DNA of 64,000 nt from Sulfotelmatobacter sp963788225 (lineage in GTDB: Bacteria; Acidobacteriota; Terriglobia; Terriglobales; Acidobacteriaceae), in contig CAWBGI010000006.1 in NCBI GenBank assembly GCA_963788225.1, positions 124,001 to 188,000 on the forward strand, given 5' to 3'. A program made the position numbers and the translations under genes. Under the pieces are notes generated by a model, which saw only the letters and a program-made list of their open reading frames with translations, was not told where the DNA came from and did not search any database. This document shows positions 8,740-17,712 of this stretch, in pieces. The number at the start of each line of letters is the position of its first letter. Position 1 is the stretch's first letter.

Positions 8740-9226
8740 CCTGCCGCTTCTTTCGCACGTGTATTACTTTTTCCACTTCAGCGATCACCACTCCCGCTTC
8801 GTCTTTCACTTCGACCGTGAACACAGGTTCATACTTCGGCCGCGTCTTGAGTTTCTCGCGAATGTCGTCGATCTGGCTATTCGACAAACGAAACTCTGCA
8901 CGCACGGTTCCCTTTCCCGGTTTTCTATATCGGATAGTTGCCGCTTTGTCCCAAACAATGTAGTCGCGGCCGAGGTTCGACATCAACATCAGCATATAGA
9001 ACGGATCGGTCATGGCAAAGAGCGATCCGCCGAAGTGTGTGCCCACATAGTTGGCGTTCCAGAAGCGCAGCTTCATCTCGACGTTGACGGCCTTCATGTC
9101 GGGCGCGATGTGCTGGATGCGAATACCCATGCCCAGAAATGGAGGCCAGAAATTGATCCAGCGCCGAAGCGCATGCGTCTTGCTGCCGCCGCCGAGAAGT
9201 TGCAGGAGGACACTGCCGCTCTTCAT
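8729..9226 (-). CDS. DUF4442 hotdog-fold protein
   Basis: The 165-residue protein matches the DUF4442 branch of the hotdog (thioesterase-like) superfamily, with LRFWNANYVGTHFGGSLFAMTDPFYMLML and AATIRYRKPGKGTVRAEF. There is no signal peptide. Related proteins are presumed acyl-CoA thioesterases or acyl binders, but no activity is established. Here it sits inside the hem operon, overlapping hemD by 11 bp and 13 bp after the AAA ATPase gene. That close packing implies co-expression with haem synthesis rather than a known role in it. Confidence 0.82.
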   Translation of the reverse strand: MKSGSVLLQLLGGGSKTHALRRWINFWPPFLGMGIRIQHIAPDMKAVNVEMKLRFWNANYVGTHFGGSLFAMTDPFYMLMLMSNLGRDYIVWDKAATIRYRKPGKGTVRAEFRLSNSQIDDIREKLKTRPKYEPVFTVEVKDEAGVVIAEVEKVIHVRKKRQDVS

Positions 9227-9239
9227 GGTGCACTCGGCC

Positions 9240-10601
9240 TCAGTGGACAGTCTCGCGGGTCAGTGCTAAGCCGCCGAGGAGCTTTGCGTTCAGCGAACCG
9301 CCACTGAACAGAATCTCTTCCAGCGCTGAGTCTAGTTCCTCGAGACGCAAAGGCCCGCTATTTCCATCCTGTATGTAAAACTGAGCAGCACGCCGCATCA
9401 GTTCTTTGATGAATGCCGCGCTGGCGCCCTTGGTCTTGCGGACGATCGCCTCGATCACGTCACGATCGAGCGGCAGACCGCACGCGTAGAGGCTGACCAA
9501 TTGGGCGCGTCCCCCATCATCCGGTAAAGGAAATTCGATGGCTTGGTCAATGCGCCCCGGACGCGAAGCAAGAGCGGACTCCAGATGCTCAGGCCTGTTG
9601 GTCGTCAGCACGAACAGAACGGCCGCATCTTCGCGCAAACCATCCATTTCGTTCAGTAGCTTGTTAAGCATGCTTTCTTCGCAGGGTCCATGCATCTCTT
9701 CGCGGGCTCGGGCGATCAGATCCACGTCTTCGATCACGATCATCGCCGGTTGGAGAAAGCGAGCTAGTTGAAAGTAATGGTCGAGGAGGGCCGCTTGTTC
9801 AGCGGTGATGAGCAGCGTCGTGTGATCGGGCAATTGGCTTGCCAGGTAGTGGATGGTATGGGTCTTGCCGGTTCCGGGCGGCCCGTAGAACAGCAAGCCC
9901 TTCTTGATGGGCATTCCGAGCTTTCTCAGCCTCTCACGTTGACGGATAAAATCGCCAATGTTGCGATCGAGCAGTTGCAATGTCTTGGCGGGAAGAATCA
10001 CATCCTCGCGGCGAACATTACGCAGCTTGTGAACGCGGAGCAAGCCCGAGCGTCCAGAATATCTGTCGCTGGCTTCGAGAGAAATCACTTTCCCGCGATA
10101 AGATGCGGTGCCTTTGACTAGAGCCTCGAGCTTGTCGAGAAGTTGGCGGGTAAGCGCTGCTCCCTTTTCACCCGGCGGTACCGCAATCTCAACGTGTGTG
10201 CCTTCCGACTGCCCAAAACGTATTCCAGGACTCAACAGCAGAGCATATGGCACAGCGCCATCTTCAGCCAACCAAAGGCCCTGCCGAAGGCAGCGTGCGG
10301 GAAGCACATCACCGATGTCGAGTTCTTCGTGCTGCAACGGACCCACCACCACCGGGTAGTGGTGGGTAGCGACCAAGTGGCCGATAGTCATCGTTTCGTG
10401 CTGGAACTGCGTGTGAACTCCCAGCAGTTTTGCTTTCGGATTTTCCGCGAAAAGCTTTTCCAACGCGAATTGCACATCAACCCGGGCCGTAACCGGGAAA
10501 GTCCGACTGGCCGTCACCAAGTCCTGCAGGCGGTGCTTGTGGAAGTGGCGCTTCAGAGCGGCCTCGGCCAGGGGCAGCGTTGGCTTCTTCGATTTCTTCA
10601 T
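9240..10601 (-). CDS. AAA family ATPase embedded in the hem operon
   Basis: The 453-residue protein has an N-terminal domain of about 200 residues without a recognised motif, followed by one AAA module. Walker A is GPPGTGKT (about 240-247), Walker B is MIVIEDVD (about 287-294), and the second region of homology is TTNRPEHLESALASRPGRID with its arginine finger. One AAA domain points to a hexameric remodelling ATPase of the FtsH/proteasome-type clade, but there is no protease domain or membrane segment. Its client is unknown. It lies between hemC (74 bp upstream) and the DUF4442 gene (13 bp downstream), so a role in haem enzyme assembly or turnover is possible but only inferred. Confidence 0.88.
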   Translation of the reverse strand: MKKSKKPTLPLAEAALKRHFHKHRLQDLVTASRTFPVTARVDVQFALEKLFAENPKAKLLGVHTQFQHETMTIGHLVATHHYPVVVGPLQHEELDIGDVLPARCLRQGLWLAEDGAVPYALLLSPGIRFGQSEGTHVEIAVPPGEKGAALTRQLLDKLEALVKGTASYRGKVISLEASDRYSGRSGLLRVHKLRNVRREDVILPAKTLQLLDRNIGDFIRQRERLRKLGMPIKKGLLFYGPPGTGKTHTIHYLASQLPDHTTLLITAEQAALLDHYFQLARFLQPAMIVIEDVDLIARAREEMHGPCEESMLNKLLNEMDGLREDAAVLFVLTTNRPEHLESALASRPGRIDQAIEFPLPDDGGRAQLVSLYACGLPLDRDVIEAIVRKTKGASAAFIKELMRRAAQFYIQDGNSGPLRLEELDSALEEILFSGGSLNAKLLGGLALTRETVH

Positions 10602-10675
10602 CTTGGGCTAGATCCTCTTGGTCCAGAAGAACTTCATCGGGGAAGGTAATCCATCTTAACAAGTTTCGCGCCCGG

Positions 10676-11632
10676 TTACGGCTGCGGCGGGACGGCTAGG
10701 CCGCGGCCGTAGACGGTTTCGAGGATCTCATCGCCGCCGCGGCGGAGCAACGTGTCGCCAACGGCGTTGCCGAGCGCCTCGGGGTTGTTGAGATTGCCTT
10801 CGCGCGATTCGCGCAGCAGTTTGGAACCGTCCGGATCGGCGACAATAGCGTCGAGATGGAGCTTGCCGTGGCGAATTTCCGCGAAGGCGCCAATGGGAAC
10901 CTGGCAGCCTCCGCCGAGACGGTTGAGAAGGGCGCGCTCGCAAGTGGTGGCTGCGCGCGCGGCAGCGTCGTTCAGGATTGCCAGATGCTCGCGCGTGACT
11001 GAGTCGCCCAAGCGGATTTCAATCCCGAGCGCTCCCTGCCCGGCGGCGGGGCACATCATTTCCGCAGGGATGATTTGCTTAATTAGTTCCGTCTTGCCCA
11101 GGCGTTTCAGTCCAGCCGAGGCCAGGATGATGGCGTCGTATTCGCCTTGTTCGAGTTTGCGCAGTCGCGTATCGACGTTGCCGCGCAGGGGATGAATGTC
11201 GAGATCAGGGCGGATGGCTTTCAATTGCGCCTGACGGCGCAGGCTGGATGTGCCTACGCGAGCGCCTTGTGGTAAGTCTTCCACGTCCGCATAAATCCGC
11301 GAGCAGAAAGCATCGCGCGGGTCTTGGCGCTCCGTAATCGCGGCGATTTCGAATCCCGGAGGAAGTTCGGTGGGCAGGTCTTTCAACGAATGCACAGCGA
11401 GGTTGACGTGTCCGGCGGCGAGTGCTTCTTCAATTTCTTTCGTGAAAATTCCTTTGCCAAGTCCGCCCTTGGTGCCAACCATTGCCAGGGGGACATCGGT
11501 GATCTTGTCGCCGGTGGTGTGGATGATTTCGATCTCCACTTCGTGCCCGCGCGCGCGCAGCAGCGCGGAAATGTGGTTGGCCTGCCAAAGGGCAAGCTGC
11601 GAGCCCCGGGAGCCGATGCGGAGCTTAGCCAT
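10676..11632 (-). CDS. hemC: Hydroxymethylbilane synthase (porphobilinogen deaminase)
   Basis: The 318-residue protein shows the HemC signatures: LRIGSRGSQLALWQA at the start, HSLKDLPTELP, RDAFCSR, GTSSLRRQAQL and LGGGCQVPIGAFA. Cys243 in the last motif is the attachment residue for the dipyrromethane cofactor (Cys242 in E. coli). The enzyme polymerises four porphobilinogens. Its ATG overlaps the hemA stop codon by one base (TAATG), so translation is probably coupled. Confidence 0.96.
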   Translation of the reverse strand: MAKLRIGSRGSQLALWQANHISALLRARGHEVEIEIIHTTGDKITDVPLAMVGTKGGLGKGIFTKEIEEALAAGHVNLAVHSLKDLPTELPPGFEIAAITERQDPRDAFCSRIYADVEDLPQGARVGTSSLRRQAQLKAIRPDLDIHPLRGNVDTRLRKLEQGEYDAIILASAGLKRLGKTELIKQIIPAEMMCPAAGQGALGIEIRLGDSVTREHLAILNDAAARAATTCERALLNRLGGGCQVPIGAFAEIRHGKLHLDAIVADPDGSKLLRESREGNLNNPEALGNAVGDTLLRRGGDEILETVYGRGLAVPPQP

Positions 11633-12960
11633 TACTGGCGCGTCCCCACTTCTTTGTTCTTGCTCGCTTCGTTTTGGTTTGCTTCTGTCGCTGATTCTTT
11701 ATCTTTCTCCCGCAGATTGAACAACCGCCGCACAACATCAATCACTGTGGTCGCCTCGGCCTCGCGTGCTGCGGTTTTCAGCGTCGTGATCGGTGTGTGC
11801 ATCACTTTGTTGATGATGCCACGAGTCAGAGCTTCGACCGCCATTTCCTGCTCCGGAGTCAGCGCACCCATCCGTCCGCGAACGCGATCGATTTCCGCTT
11901 GCCGGATCGTTTCCAAATGATCCTGCAACGAAACAATCGTTGGCACCACGTCCAGCGTGCTCAGCCGGGCTTCGAAACGTTCCACTTCGCTGGTGATGAT
12001 GGCTTCCGCGAGTTCGGCTTCCTTGCGGCGGTCGGCCACGTGACTGCTCACAGCCTGCTGCAGGTCGTCGATGTCGTAGGCGAAGATGCCGTCGAGCTTG
12101 GCCATTTCCGGCGAAACGTCGCGGGGCACGGCGATGTCGATGAAAAACATCGGCCGGTTCTTGCGGCGGGCGAGGAATTGCTCGCCGTGTTCGCGGCGGA
12201 AAATAGCGTGCGGCGCGCCAGTGGAAGTAATGACGATATCGGCCTTATCGCAGGAGTTGTAGAGATCTTCGAACTTGATGGCCTGGCCGTTGAATTTCTG
12301 CGCCAGCCCAATGGCGCGTTCGTAGGTGCGGTTGGCCACGAAGATCGAGGCGCAGCCGTGAGCCATCAGATGGCGCGCTGCGAGTTCGCTCATCTTGCCG
12401 GCGCCGACGATGAAAACATTCTTCCCCTGCAGCGTGCCGAAAATCTTCTTGGCCAACTCCACCGCAACCGAAGCGATGGAAACCGAAGATGAGCCCACAG
12501 CCGTCTCCGTACGCACGCGCTTCGCTACGGCGAAAGCGCGCGTGAAAAGCTGATCGAGTTGTCCGCGCACCGACCCCACGGCACGGGCGGTTGCATAAGC
12601 CTCTTTCACTTGTCCGAGAATCTGGGCTTCGCCCACCACCATCGAGTCCAGACTCGAAGCCACGCGGAAGATGTGGCGCACCGCGTCTTTTTCGCGGAAC
12701 TCGTACAAATGCGCGTCGAGCTCTGCGGCAGTCAGATGAAAGTGATCGTGCAGGAATCCGCGCAGGTCGGCCGATCCGTTTGCCGTGTGCGTGACCACTT
12801 CCACCCGGTTGCAGGTGGAGATAATCATGCCTTCTTCGATTCCGGGATGGGCCGTGAGATCGCGGCAGCAATCGGGCAGATTCTTTTCAGATATCGCCAG
12901 GCGCTCCCGCACTTCGAGCGGCGCACTCTTATGATTCACGCCAATGAGCTGATATCTCAT
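11632..12960 (-). CDS. hemA: Glutamyl-tRNA reductase
   Basis: From ATG 12960 the protein is 442 residues. Markers are MRYQLIGVNHKSAPLEVRER, catalytic Cys50 in IISTCNRVEVV, the NADPH-binding stretch VFIVGAGKMSELAARHL, and a C-terminal dimerisation domain. It reduces Glu-tRNA to glutamate-1-semialdehyde, the first committed step of C5-pathway haem synthesis. The open frame continues 50 codons upstream through the end of the hemX-like gene, but the conserved N-terminus fixes the start. That ATG overlaps the preceding stop (ATGA). Feedback control by haem, known for other GluTRs, is possible here. Confidence 0.96.
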   Translation of the reverse strand: MRYQLIGVNHKSAPLEVRERLAISEKNLPDCCRDLTAHPGIEEGMIISTCNRVEVVTHTANGSADLRGFLHDHFHLTAAELDAHLYEFREKDAVRHIFRVASSLDSMVVGEAQILGQVKEAYATARAVGSVRGQLDQLFTRAFAVAKRVRTETAVGSSSVSIASVAVELAKKIFGTLQGKNVFIVGAGKMSELAARHLMAHGCASIFVANRTYERAIGLAQKFNGQAIKFEDLYNSCDKADIVITSTGAPHAIFRREHGEQFLARRKNRPMFFIDIAVPRDVSPEMAKLDGIFAYDIDDLQQAVSSHVADRRKEAELAEAIITSEVERFEARLSTLDVVPTIVSLQDHLETIRQAEIDRVRGRMGALTPEQEMAVEALTRGIINKVMHTPITTLKTAAREAEATTVIDVVRRLFNLREKDKESATEANQNEASKNKEVGTRQ

Positions 12961-13769
12961 GAAGCAGTAAACCTGTGAATAGCCGAGAAATAGTTGGCAG
13001 CCCAAGCCACCACGGCAGCCACAAACGCGAACGTCGCCAGCACCGCGGCGCGGCGGCCACGCCATCCCGAATTCCAGCGGGTGAAGACCATGATCATGTA
13101 CACCACCCACATCAGGATCGACAATAGAATCTTGGGATCGGTGAAGTCCACGCGCCCGTAGGCCGACATGGCCACCACCGAGCCGGTAATCAGCCCCAGC
13201 GTCATGAACGGGAAGCCGAACAGCAATGACCGGTAGCCGATCTGGTCAATCACTTCGAGCGCCGGCAGGAAGGAAATCAGACTGCTGGGCTTCTTGGCCT
13301 TCAGGCGGCGCTCCTGCAACAGGTAGAGCAAACTGGCGCCGAAGCTGAGTACCAGCGCGGCGTAGCCGGTAAAAATCAGAATGATGTGCGCGATTAACCA
13401 TCCCTTGTGCTGCACGAAAGCCGTCAGCAGAACAGGCTGCTGGTCTATGGCCGCAACAAAGGTCAGAAAGAAAACAATGGGGAACACTACCACGCCGGGT
13501 GAAGTGGTCTGATAAATGGCGTAGATGATCATGAAAAACGACATCGAAAAGAAGGCCAGCAGCGACTCGCCGTTATGCACCGAGGCCCACACCACCTGGC
13601 CGGAGACAAACAACTCGACCAGCGAGACGAAGTGGAAGACCATGCCCAGGCTGGCGGCGTGCAGTGCGATGCGGCTGAAAAGATCGCTGGTGCGGGTGAG
13701 CGCAAAGAAGGCATAGATCAGCCCGATGAAATAACAACCCAGCGCGAAGCGCAGCCAAAGCAGTGACAT
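12957..13769 (-). CDS. HemX/CcsA-like cytochrome c assembly membrane protein
   Basis: The 270-residue protein is almost entirely hydrophobic, with about eight membrane segments, and belongs to the CcsA/CcmF/HemX family (conserved H-K-G-WLIAHIILIFTGYAALVLSFG). The tryptophan-rich WWD haem-handling motif of true CcsA is not seen, which favours HemX. In Bacillus, HemX sits in hemAXCDBL and lowers HemA level. Here it is the first gene of the cluster and its stop overlaps the hemA start by 4 bp (ATGA). That position supports a role with HemA, but cytochrome c assembly cannot be excluded. Confidence 0.82.
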   Translation of the reverse strand: MSLLWLRFALGCYFIGLIYAFFALTRTSDLFSRIALHAASLGMVFHFVSLVELFVSGQVVWASVHNGESLLAFFSMSFFMIIYAIYQTTSPGVVVFPIVFFLTFVAAIDQQPVLLTAFVQHKGWLIAHIILIFTGYAALVLSFGASLLYLLQERRLKAKKPSSLISFLPALEVIDQIGYRSLLFGFPFMTLGLITGSVVAMSAYGRVDFTDPKILLSILMWVVYMIMVFTRWNSGWRGRRAAVLATFAFVAAVVAWAANYFSAIHRFTAS

Positions 13770-13849
13770 AAGCTAGGTAAGTATCAGAGTCCGCTGAGTT
13801 TAATGCAAGTAACGGCCGCGAACCCCAGGGAACCCTCCCCTTTCCACGC

Positions 13850-13919
13850 ATTATATTCTGCACACGGGACGCAGCAGCGGAAACCACAATGGTCACATGT
13901 CTTTGTGATGCGGATCACA
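13850..13919 (-). promoter_or_regulatory. Promoter and CRP/FNR-type site upstream of the hem operon
   Basis: On the minus strand a perfect TATAAT lies at 13850-13855, about 80 nt upstream of the hemX-like start. No good -35 box is seen. Further upstream, TGTGA-N6-TCACA (13904-13919) matches the CRP consensus exactly within the symmetric TTGTGATGCGGATCACAA. Its centre is about 68 bp upstream of the expected transcription start, a usual distance for CRP class I activation. Identity of the bound regulator is inferred. Confidence 0.5.
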
Positions 13920-13924
13920 ACGCC

Positions 13925-14299
13925 CTAATCGACTCCCAAGCTGGAAAGGGCTTCCTCCAGCAACTCGGCGTCAATCACCAGGCGTCGGCCTTGGGTCTTC
14001 ATGTCTTCGAGTTCGTCGAAAGCTCGGAAAAGCCGCAGTTTCGCGGCGGCGTATTGTTCCGCCTCGGTGAGCGGGCGGCCGTGCTTTGTGGTCCACGCCG
14101 CCGCTGATTCTTCCGGCAAGAAGACGCTCACAGCGTACGTTAGCTTCCGATCGGAGGTGACGTCGAACACGAATTCCGCCGCGGGGGCCTCAGGATCTTC
14201 GGCGAGCGCGGGACGCTGGCCAACGAAGTAGTACTGGTAAACGTAACCCTGTGCGCCAGCGTAGGTCTTCAGGCGTCGGACGGTTTTATCGGAGTGCAT
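13925..14299 (-). CDS. Conserved hypothetical protein (124 aa)
   Basis: From ATG 14299 the protein reads MHSDKTVRRLKTYAGAQGYVYQYYFVGQRPA..., contains FVFDVTSDRKLTYAVSVFL and ends with an acidic helical tail. It is soluble, with no signal peptide. The frame is open 35 codons further up, but that stretch does not look like protein. The family is not recognised with confidence. It is transcribed toward the hem operon promoter region. Confidence 0.6.
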   Translation of the reverse strand: MHSDKTVRRLKTYAGAQGYVYQYYFVGQRPALAEDPEAPAAEFVFDVTSDRKLTYAVSVFLPEESAAAWTTKHGRPLTEAEQYAAAKLRLFRAFDELEDMKTQGRRLVIDAELLEEALSSLGVD

Positions 14300-14459
14300 G
14301 CGGATATTATGGCCCCGTCGTTGGTGGTTTGTCGTCAGGCAACCCATTGACAACAAGCCGCAAACCCGAGTCAATGAGGAATTTCGCGATATTTCGCCAA
14401 CCATCTCTTAGGGAGCCTGGGACTTGGGGAGGTCGCAACCCTGACTTGAAAAGTTTCTT

Positions 14460-14873
14460 CTAGAACTTCGGTTGTGACATTTCGCAACTCATTGTGCTGT
14501 TGTTAACCCGACGCCGAGTGTTTCCGTAATTGTCGTGATCGATCTTTGCATCACTGACGGATTGAATAGACAGATTCCCGGTCATACGATTGAGTCTGTA
14601 GTTGTACGTCACGCCATTGTCATGGTGGTATCCATCATCGCCGTCATCGTGGTAAGTCCACGTAACCGTATCGGAAGTGAACGTAGCCTTTGCAAGGGGC
14701 TCCGTGCATCCCCTGCATGGAGCGTCGTTCGGGTGTGTGACCAGCACCGTACTAGCGTCCTCGTCGAGAACGATTTGGATAGACCCAGTGTTCCCGCAGG
14801 TGAGTTTCTTCGTGCCCGCGAGCGCCGCCAGCGGCATCAGTAAAGCCAACATCAAAATAGCAATGCGTTTCAT
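14460..14873 (-). CDS. Secreted hypothetical protein (137 aa)
   Basis: It has a clear signal peptide (MKRIAILMLALLMPLAALAG, cleavage near residue 20). The small mature domain has five cysteines, including CRGCTEP, and an unusual Asp/His/Gly-rich loop (YHDDGDDGYHHDNGVTYNY). A GAAGGAGA Shine-Dalgarno lies 8 nt before the ATG. Disulphide bonding or metal binding in the periplasm is possible from composition alone. No family was recognised. Confidence 0.65.
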   Translation of the reverse strand: MKRIAILMLALLMPLAALAGTKKLTCGNTGSIQIVLDEDASTVLVTHPNDAPCRGCTEPLAKATFTSDTVTWTYHDDGDDGYHHDNGVTYNYRLNRMTGNLSIQSVSDAKIDHDNYGNTRRRVNNSTMSCEMSQPKF

Positions 14874-15398
14874 AGTGTTCTCCTTCCGGTTGCCGCCCCC
14901 GCAATCGTCGGCAAGTTATTCGTTCGTTTGAGTTATTGTCCAGCGGAAACTAAGTCATGCCGCTCAGTTCCATCAGGGGACACAACCTTTCTAATAGTCG
15001 CAGTTCCATTGGGTCTATAGTCCAACGTCGAATTGTGTTTCGGTGGGCGACATGCAGCCATCGGGCCATCCAAGAAACATGCTGAGTCGTAATGCATGGT
15101 GCGACATCCTCCAACAGTCTCACCTGCAAGGAGGAATGTCTCCGTGATTGTGAACACACCGCATTACTTCGGTTTTGCCCAACAAGAGAGGCCCACAGCG
15201 GTGTGCCGCGCGGGTTGAAGGTGCAGTTCGGACGACAGGCAACCTAAGCTAACTGTCGTTAACAGGCCATAGCACTCATTGATTCGGATGAACAGGAAGC
15301 GCCCAGCACCAAAGGTTCACGAGTAGTTCTGTGGGAAACTAAGTTTCCCATCCAGAATTGCCGATATCTCCTCTGAGGACAAGCCTTCCCACCAAATC
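14874..15398. other. Intergenic stretch without a convincing gene
   Basis: About 525 bp separate two divergent genes. A 74-codon frame on the minus strand (14933-15157, MFTITETFLLAGETVGGC...) is open but has no clear Shine-Dalgarno and matches no family known to me, so it is not called. No RNA gene or strong terminator was seen. Confidence 0.4.
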
Positions 15399-17249
15399 AT
15401 GCAGCAATGGAATTGGATCGCTCTCGGCGTACTGGCCCTGCTCGTGGTCTACCAGCAGGTTCGCGGGTATCGCATTCATCGCGACTCGAAGCAACGCGAA
15501 GAGCTGTTCCGAATCGTCACCGAAAACGCCGCCGACATGATTGCATTGGTCGATGTGAAAGGACATCGGCTTTACAACAGTCCGGCATACAAGCGAATTC
15601 TGGGTTACTCCGCGGCCGAACTGGGGGAAACCTCCGCCTTCGAGCAGATCCATCCCGACGATCGTTTCAAGGTACTGGAAGCGGCCCGCGAGGCGCGCGC
15701 CAGCGGAGTTGGCAAGAAATTGGAATACCGCATCCGCCACAAAGACGGCAGTTGGAGGGTTTTGGAGTCGATCGCCAGCACCATCCGCGACCAGAAGGGC
15801 GAGGTCGCCAAGCTGGTCATCGTGAATCGTGACGTCACCGAGCGCAAACGCGCCGAAGAACAACTGGAGCACAACTCTTTTCACGATGCGCTGACCGGGC
15901 TGCCGAACCGTCGCCTGTTCCTCGATCGCTTGCAGCACTTGTTTGATCGTGCGCAGCGCAGCCCGGAGCGCCAGTACGCCGTGCTCTTCGTAGACCTCGA
16001 TCTCTTCAAAGTGTTCAACGACACCATGGGCGCTGCAGTCGGCGATCAGGTGCTGGTCGAGATTGGCCGCCGATTGGGCACTTGCTTGAGAAACGACGAC
16101 ACCGTTTCGCGGCCGCAAGACGAACTCCCTATAATGACGACGGAAACGGTTCTGTCCAGAATGGGTGGCGACGAGTTCACCATCCTGCTGGAAGAGGTCA
16201 CCGACCCCAGCCATGCCATGCGGGCCGCCAAACGAATTCTCGCCGCTGTCGCCGAGCCTTTCCTGGTGGAGGGTCACGAAGTACACACTTCGGCGAGCGT
16301 CGGAATTGCATTAAGCACGCCTACCCACGAACGCGCTGAGACTGTGCTACAGGATGCCGACGTAGCCATGCGCCGCGCCAAAGCCATGGGAGGCGGGCGT
16401 TGTGAATTATTTGACGAAGCGATGCATACCCGCGCCGTCAACCGGCTCAAGCTGGAATCTGAATTGCGAGAAGCGATCGCGCATCGCCAGTTCCGCGTGT
16501 ACTACCAGCCGATCATTGATTTGCAAAGCAGGCAGATTACAGGGATGGAAGCGCTGCTGCGCTGGCAGCATCCCGAGCATGGTTTAATCTCGCCATACAA
16601 GTTCTTGGCGGCAGCGGAAGACGCCGGTCTGCTGATCTCCGCCGGCCAGTGGTTGATTCTGGAAGTCTGCAAGCAGTTGAGCAGATGGAGCATCGATATT
16701 CCAACGATGGAGCCGGTAAATATGAATGTGAACGCCTCCGCCCGGCAGTTGGCTGATGCCCGGTTTGTCACCCAGGTGGAAGCGGCCCTGCGGCAGACTG
16801 GAGTGAACCCGTCACGACTGCACCTGGAGATAACGGAGAATGTGGCGGCCGCCGACCCAAAGTTGACGGCAACTGTGCTCTCGCACCTGAAGCACCTGCG
16901 GGTGGGCGTGATTCTGGACGATTTCGGCACCGGGAATTCGTCGCTCAGCGCGCTGCGGCAATTCCCGCTCGACGCATTGAAGATCGACCGCTCCCTGATC
17001 AGCGGGATGCTCACCGACCGCGCCACCTGTGACACTGTGGAATTGATCATCCTGCTGGCGCAAAAGTTGAAATTGAAAGTGATTGCCGAAGGCATTGAAA
17101 CCACCAGGCAACTCGATCACCTCCACGGCCTGGGGTGCGATCTCGGCCAAGGATTTTTATTCTCGCACCCGGTCGATGCGAAAGCCGCAGAAGACCTCCT
17201 GCGCCAGCGGAGTTCGATCCCGCGCGCCAAGGTCGCGGGTGCGCCCTAA
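15399..17249 (+). CDS. Membrane-anchored PAS-GGDEF-EAL protein
   Basis: The 616-residue protein has one N-terminal membrane segment (WIALGVLALLVVYQQV), a PAS domain with PAC tail (about 30-150), a GGDEF domain (about 165-335) and an EAL domain (about 350-600). The diguanylate cyclase signature MGGDEF is intact. The EAL domain keeps MEALLRW, ITENVA, DDFGTG, KIDRSL and EGIET, so phosphodiesterase activity is plausible. It should set c-di-GMP level in response to a PAS signal. Between the usual DDTVSR and MGGDEF there is an extra loop of about 17 residues (PQDELPIMTTETVLSR), beside the active site. The receiver/PilZ protein at 18489-19619 could be an effector. Confidence 0.93.
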   Translation: MQQWNWIALGVLALLVVYQQVRGYRIHRDSKQREELFRIVTENAADMIALVDVKGHRLYNSPAYKRILGYSAAELGETSAFEQIHPDDRFKVLEAAREARASGVGKKLEYRIRHKDGSWRVLESIASTIRDQKGEVAKLVIVNRDVTERKRAEEQLEHNSFHDALTGLPNRRLFLDRLQHLFDRAQRSPERQYAVLFVDLDLFKVFNDTMGAAVGDQVLVEIGRRLGTCLRNDDTVSRPQDELPIMTTETVLSRMGGDEFTILLEEVTDPSHAMRAAKRILAAVAEPFLVEGHEVHTSASVGIALSTPTHERAETVLQDADVAMRRAKAMGGGRCELFDEAMHTRAVNRLKLESELREAIAHRQFRVYYQPIIDLQSRQITGMEALLRWQHPEHGLISPYKFLAAAEDAGLLISAGQWLILEVCKQLSRWSIDIPTMEPVNMNVNASARQLADARFVTQVEAALRQTGVNPSRLHLEITENVAAADPKLTATVLSHLKHLRVGVILDDFGTGNSSLSALRQFPLDALKIDRSLISGMLTDRATCDTVELIILLAQKLKLKVIAEGIETTRQLDHLHGLGCDLGQGFLFSHPVDAKAAEDLLRQRSSIPRAKVAGAP

Positions 17250-17279
17250 GCTCAGGTGTGCGCGGTCTTCCATCAAACC

Positions 17280-17663
17280 TCAGTTATGCGCCGCTGACGA
17301 AGACGCCACATCGCAGAGACACTGGTGTACGTCAAACTTTTTCAGTAGATATTGCTCGGCCCCGCGAGAGTCGTGCAACAAGTGTGCCGCGGTAAAGAAC
17401 TTGTGACGGCACACCGTACACGCGGCCAGGATGGGAACCTTGTCTTTGTATTTCAAGATGATGAGGCTGCGCTGGCTGGGCGGAATACTTGTGGCGAGGC
17501 ACATGTGGGCCGCGTAGGCGGTGTAGAAATCCCGTGTTGCTTTTTCGGGATCGGCCAGCGCGTCAGGGGTTGTGCTGAAGGTTTGCCCACAACTGCTGCA
17601 CCGGCCTTGTGTGGGAATTCCCTCGCGGCTGTAAAGCAGGCCGGTCAGTGTCCTGTCCGCCAT
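17280..17663 (-). CDS. Small two-CxxC (zinc-ribbon-like) protein, 127 aa
   Basis: From ATG 17663 the protein contains CSSCGQTF near residue 20 and CTVCRHKFF near residue 79, two CxxC knuckles that could bind zinc, plus a histidine/cysteine-rich tail. No signal peptide. An upstream extension of 41 codons is open but reads as non-coding. Function is unknown. A CRP-like sequence (CGTGA-N6-TCACA) lies 34 bp upstream of the start. Confidence 0.65.
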   Translation of the reverse strand: MADRTLTGLLYSREGIPTQGRCSSCGQTFSTTPDALADPEKATRDFYTAYAAHMCLATSIPPSQRSLIILKYKDKVPILAACTVCRHKFFTAAHLLHDSRGAEQYLLKKFDVHQCLCDVASSSAAHN

Positions 17664-17696
17664 CGCTGCAGTCTGGGGGCGAGCGCGAAGTTGCGC

Positions 17697-17712
17697 CGTG
17701 ACCAAGATCACA
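17697..17712 (-). promoter_or_regulatory. CRP-like palindrome upstream of the two-CxxC gene
   Basis: CGTGACCAAGATCACA differs from the TGTGA-N6-TCACA consensus at one base. It sits between two divergent genes, 34 bp from the start at 17663 and about 130 bp from the PEGA gene start. It resembles the exact site upstream of the hem operon, so the same regulator may act at both. This is inference. Confidence 0.35.
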
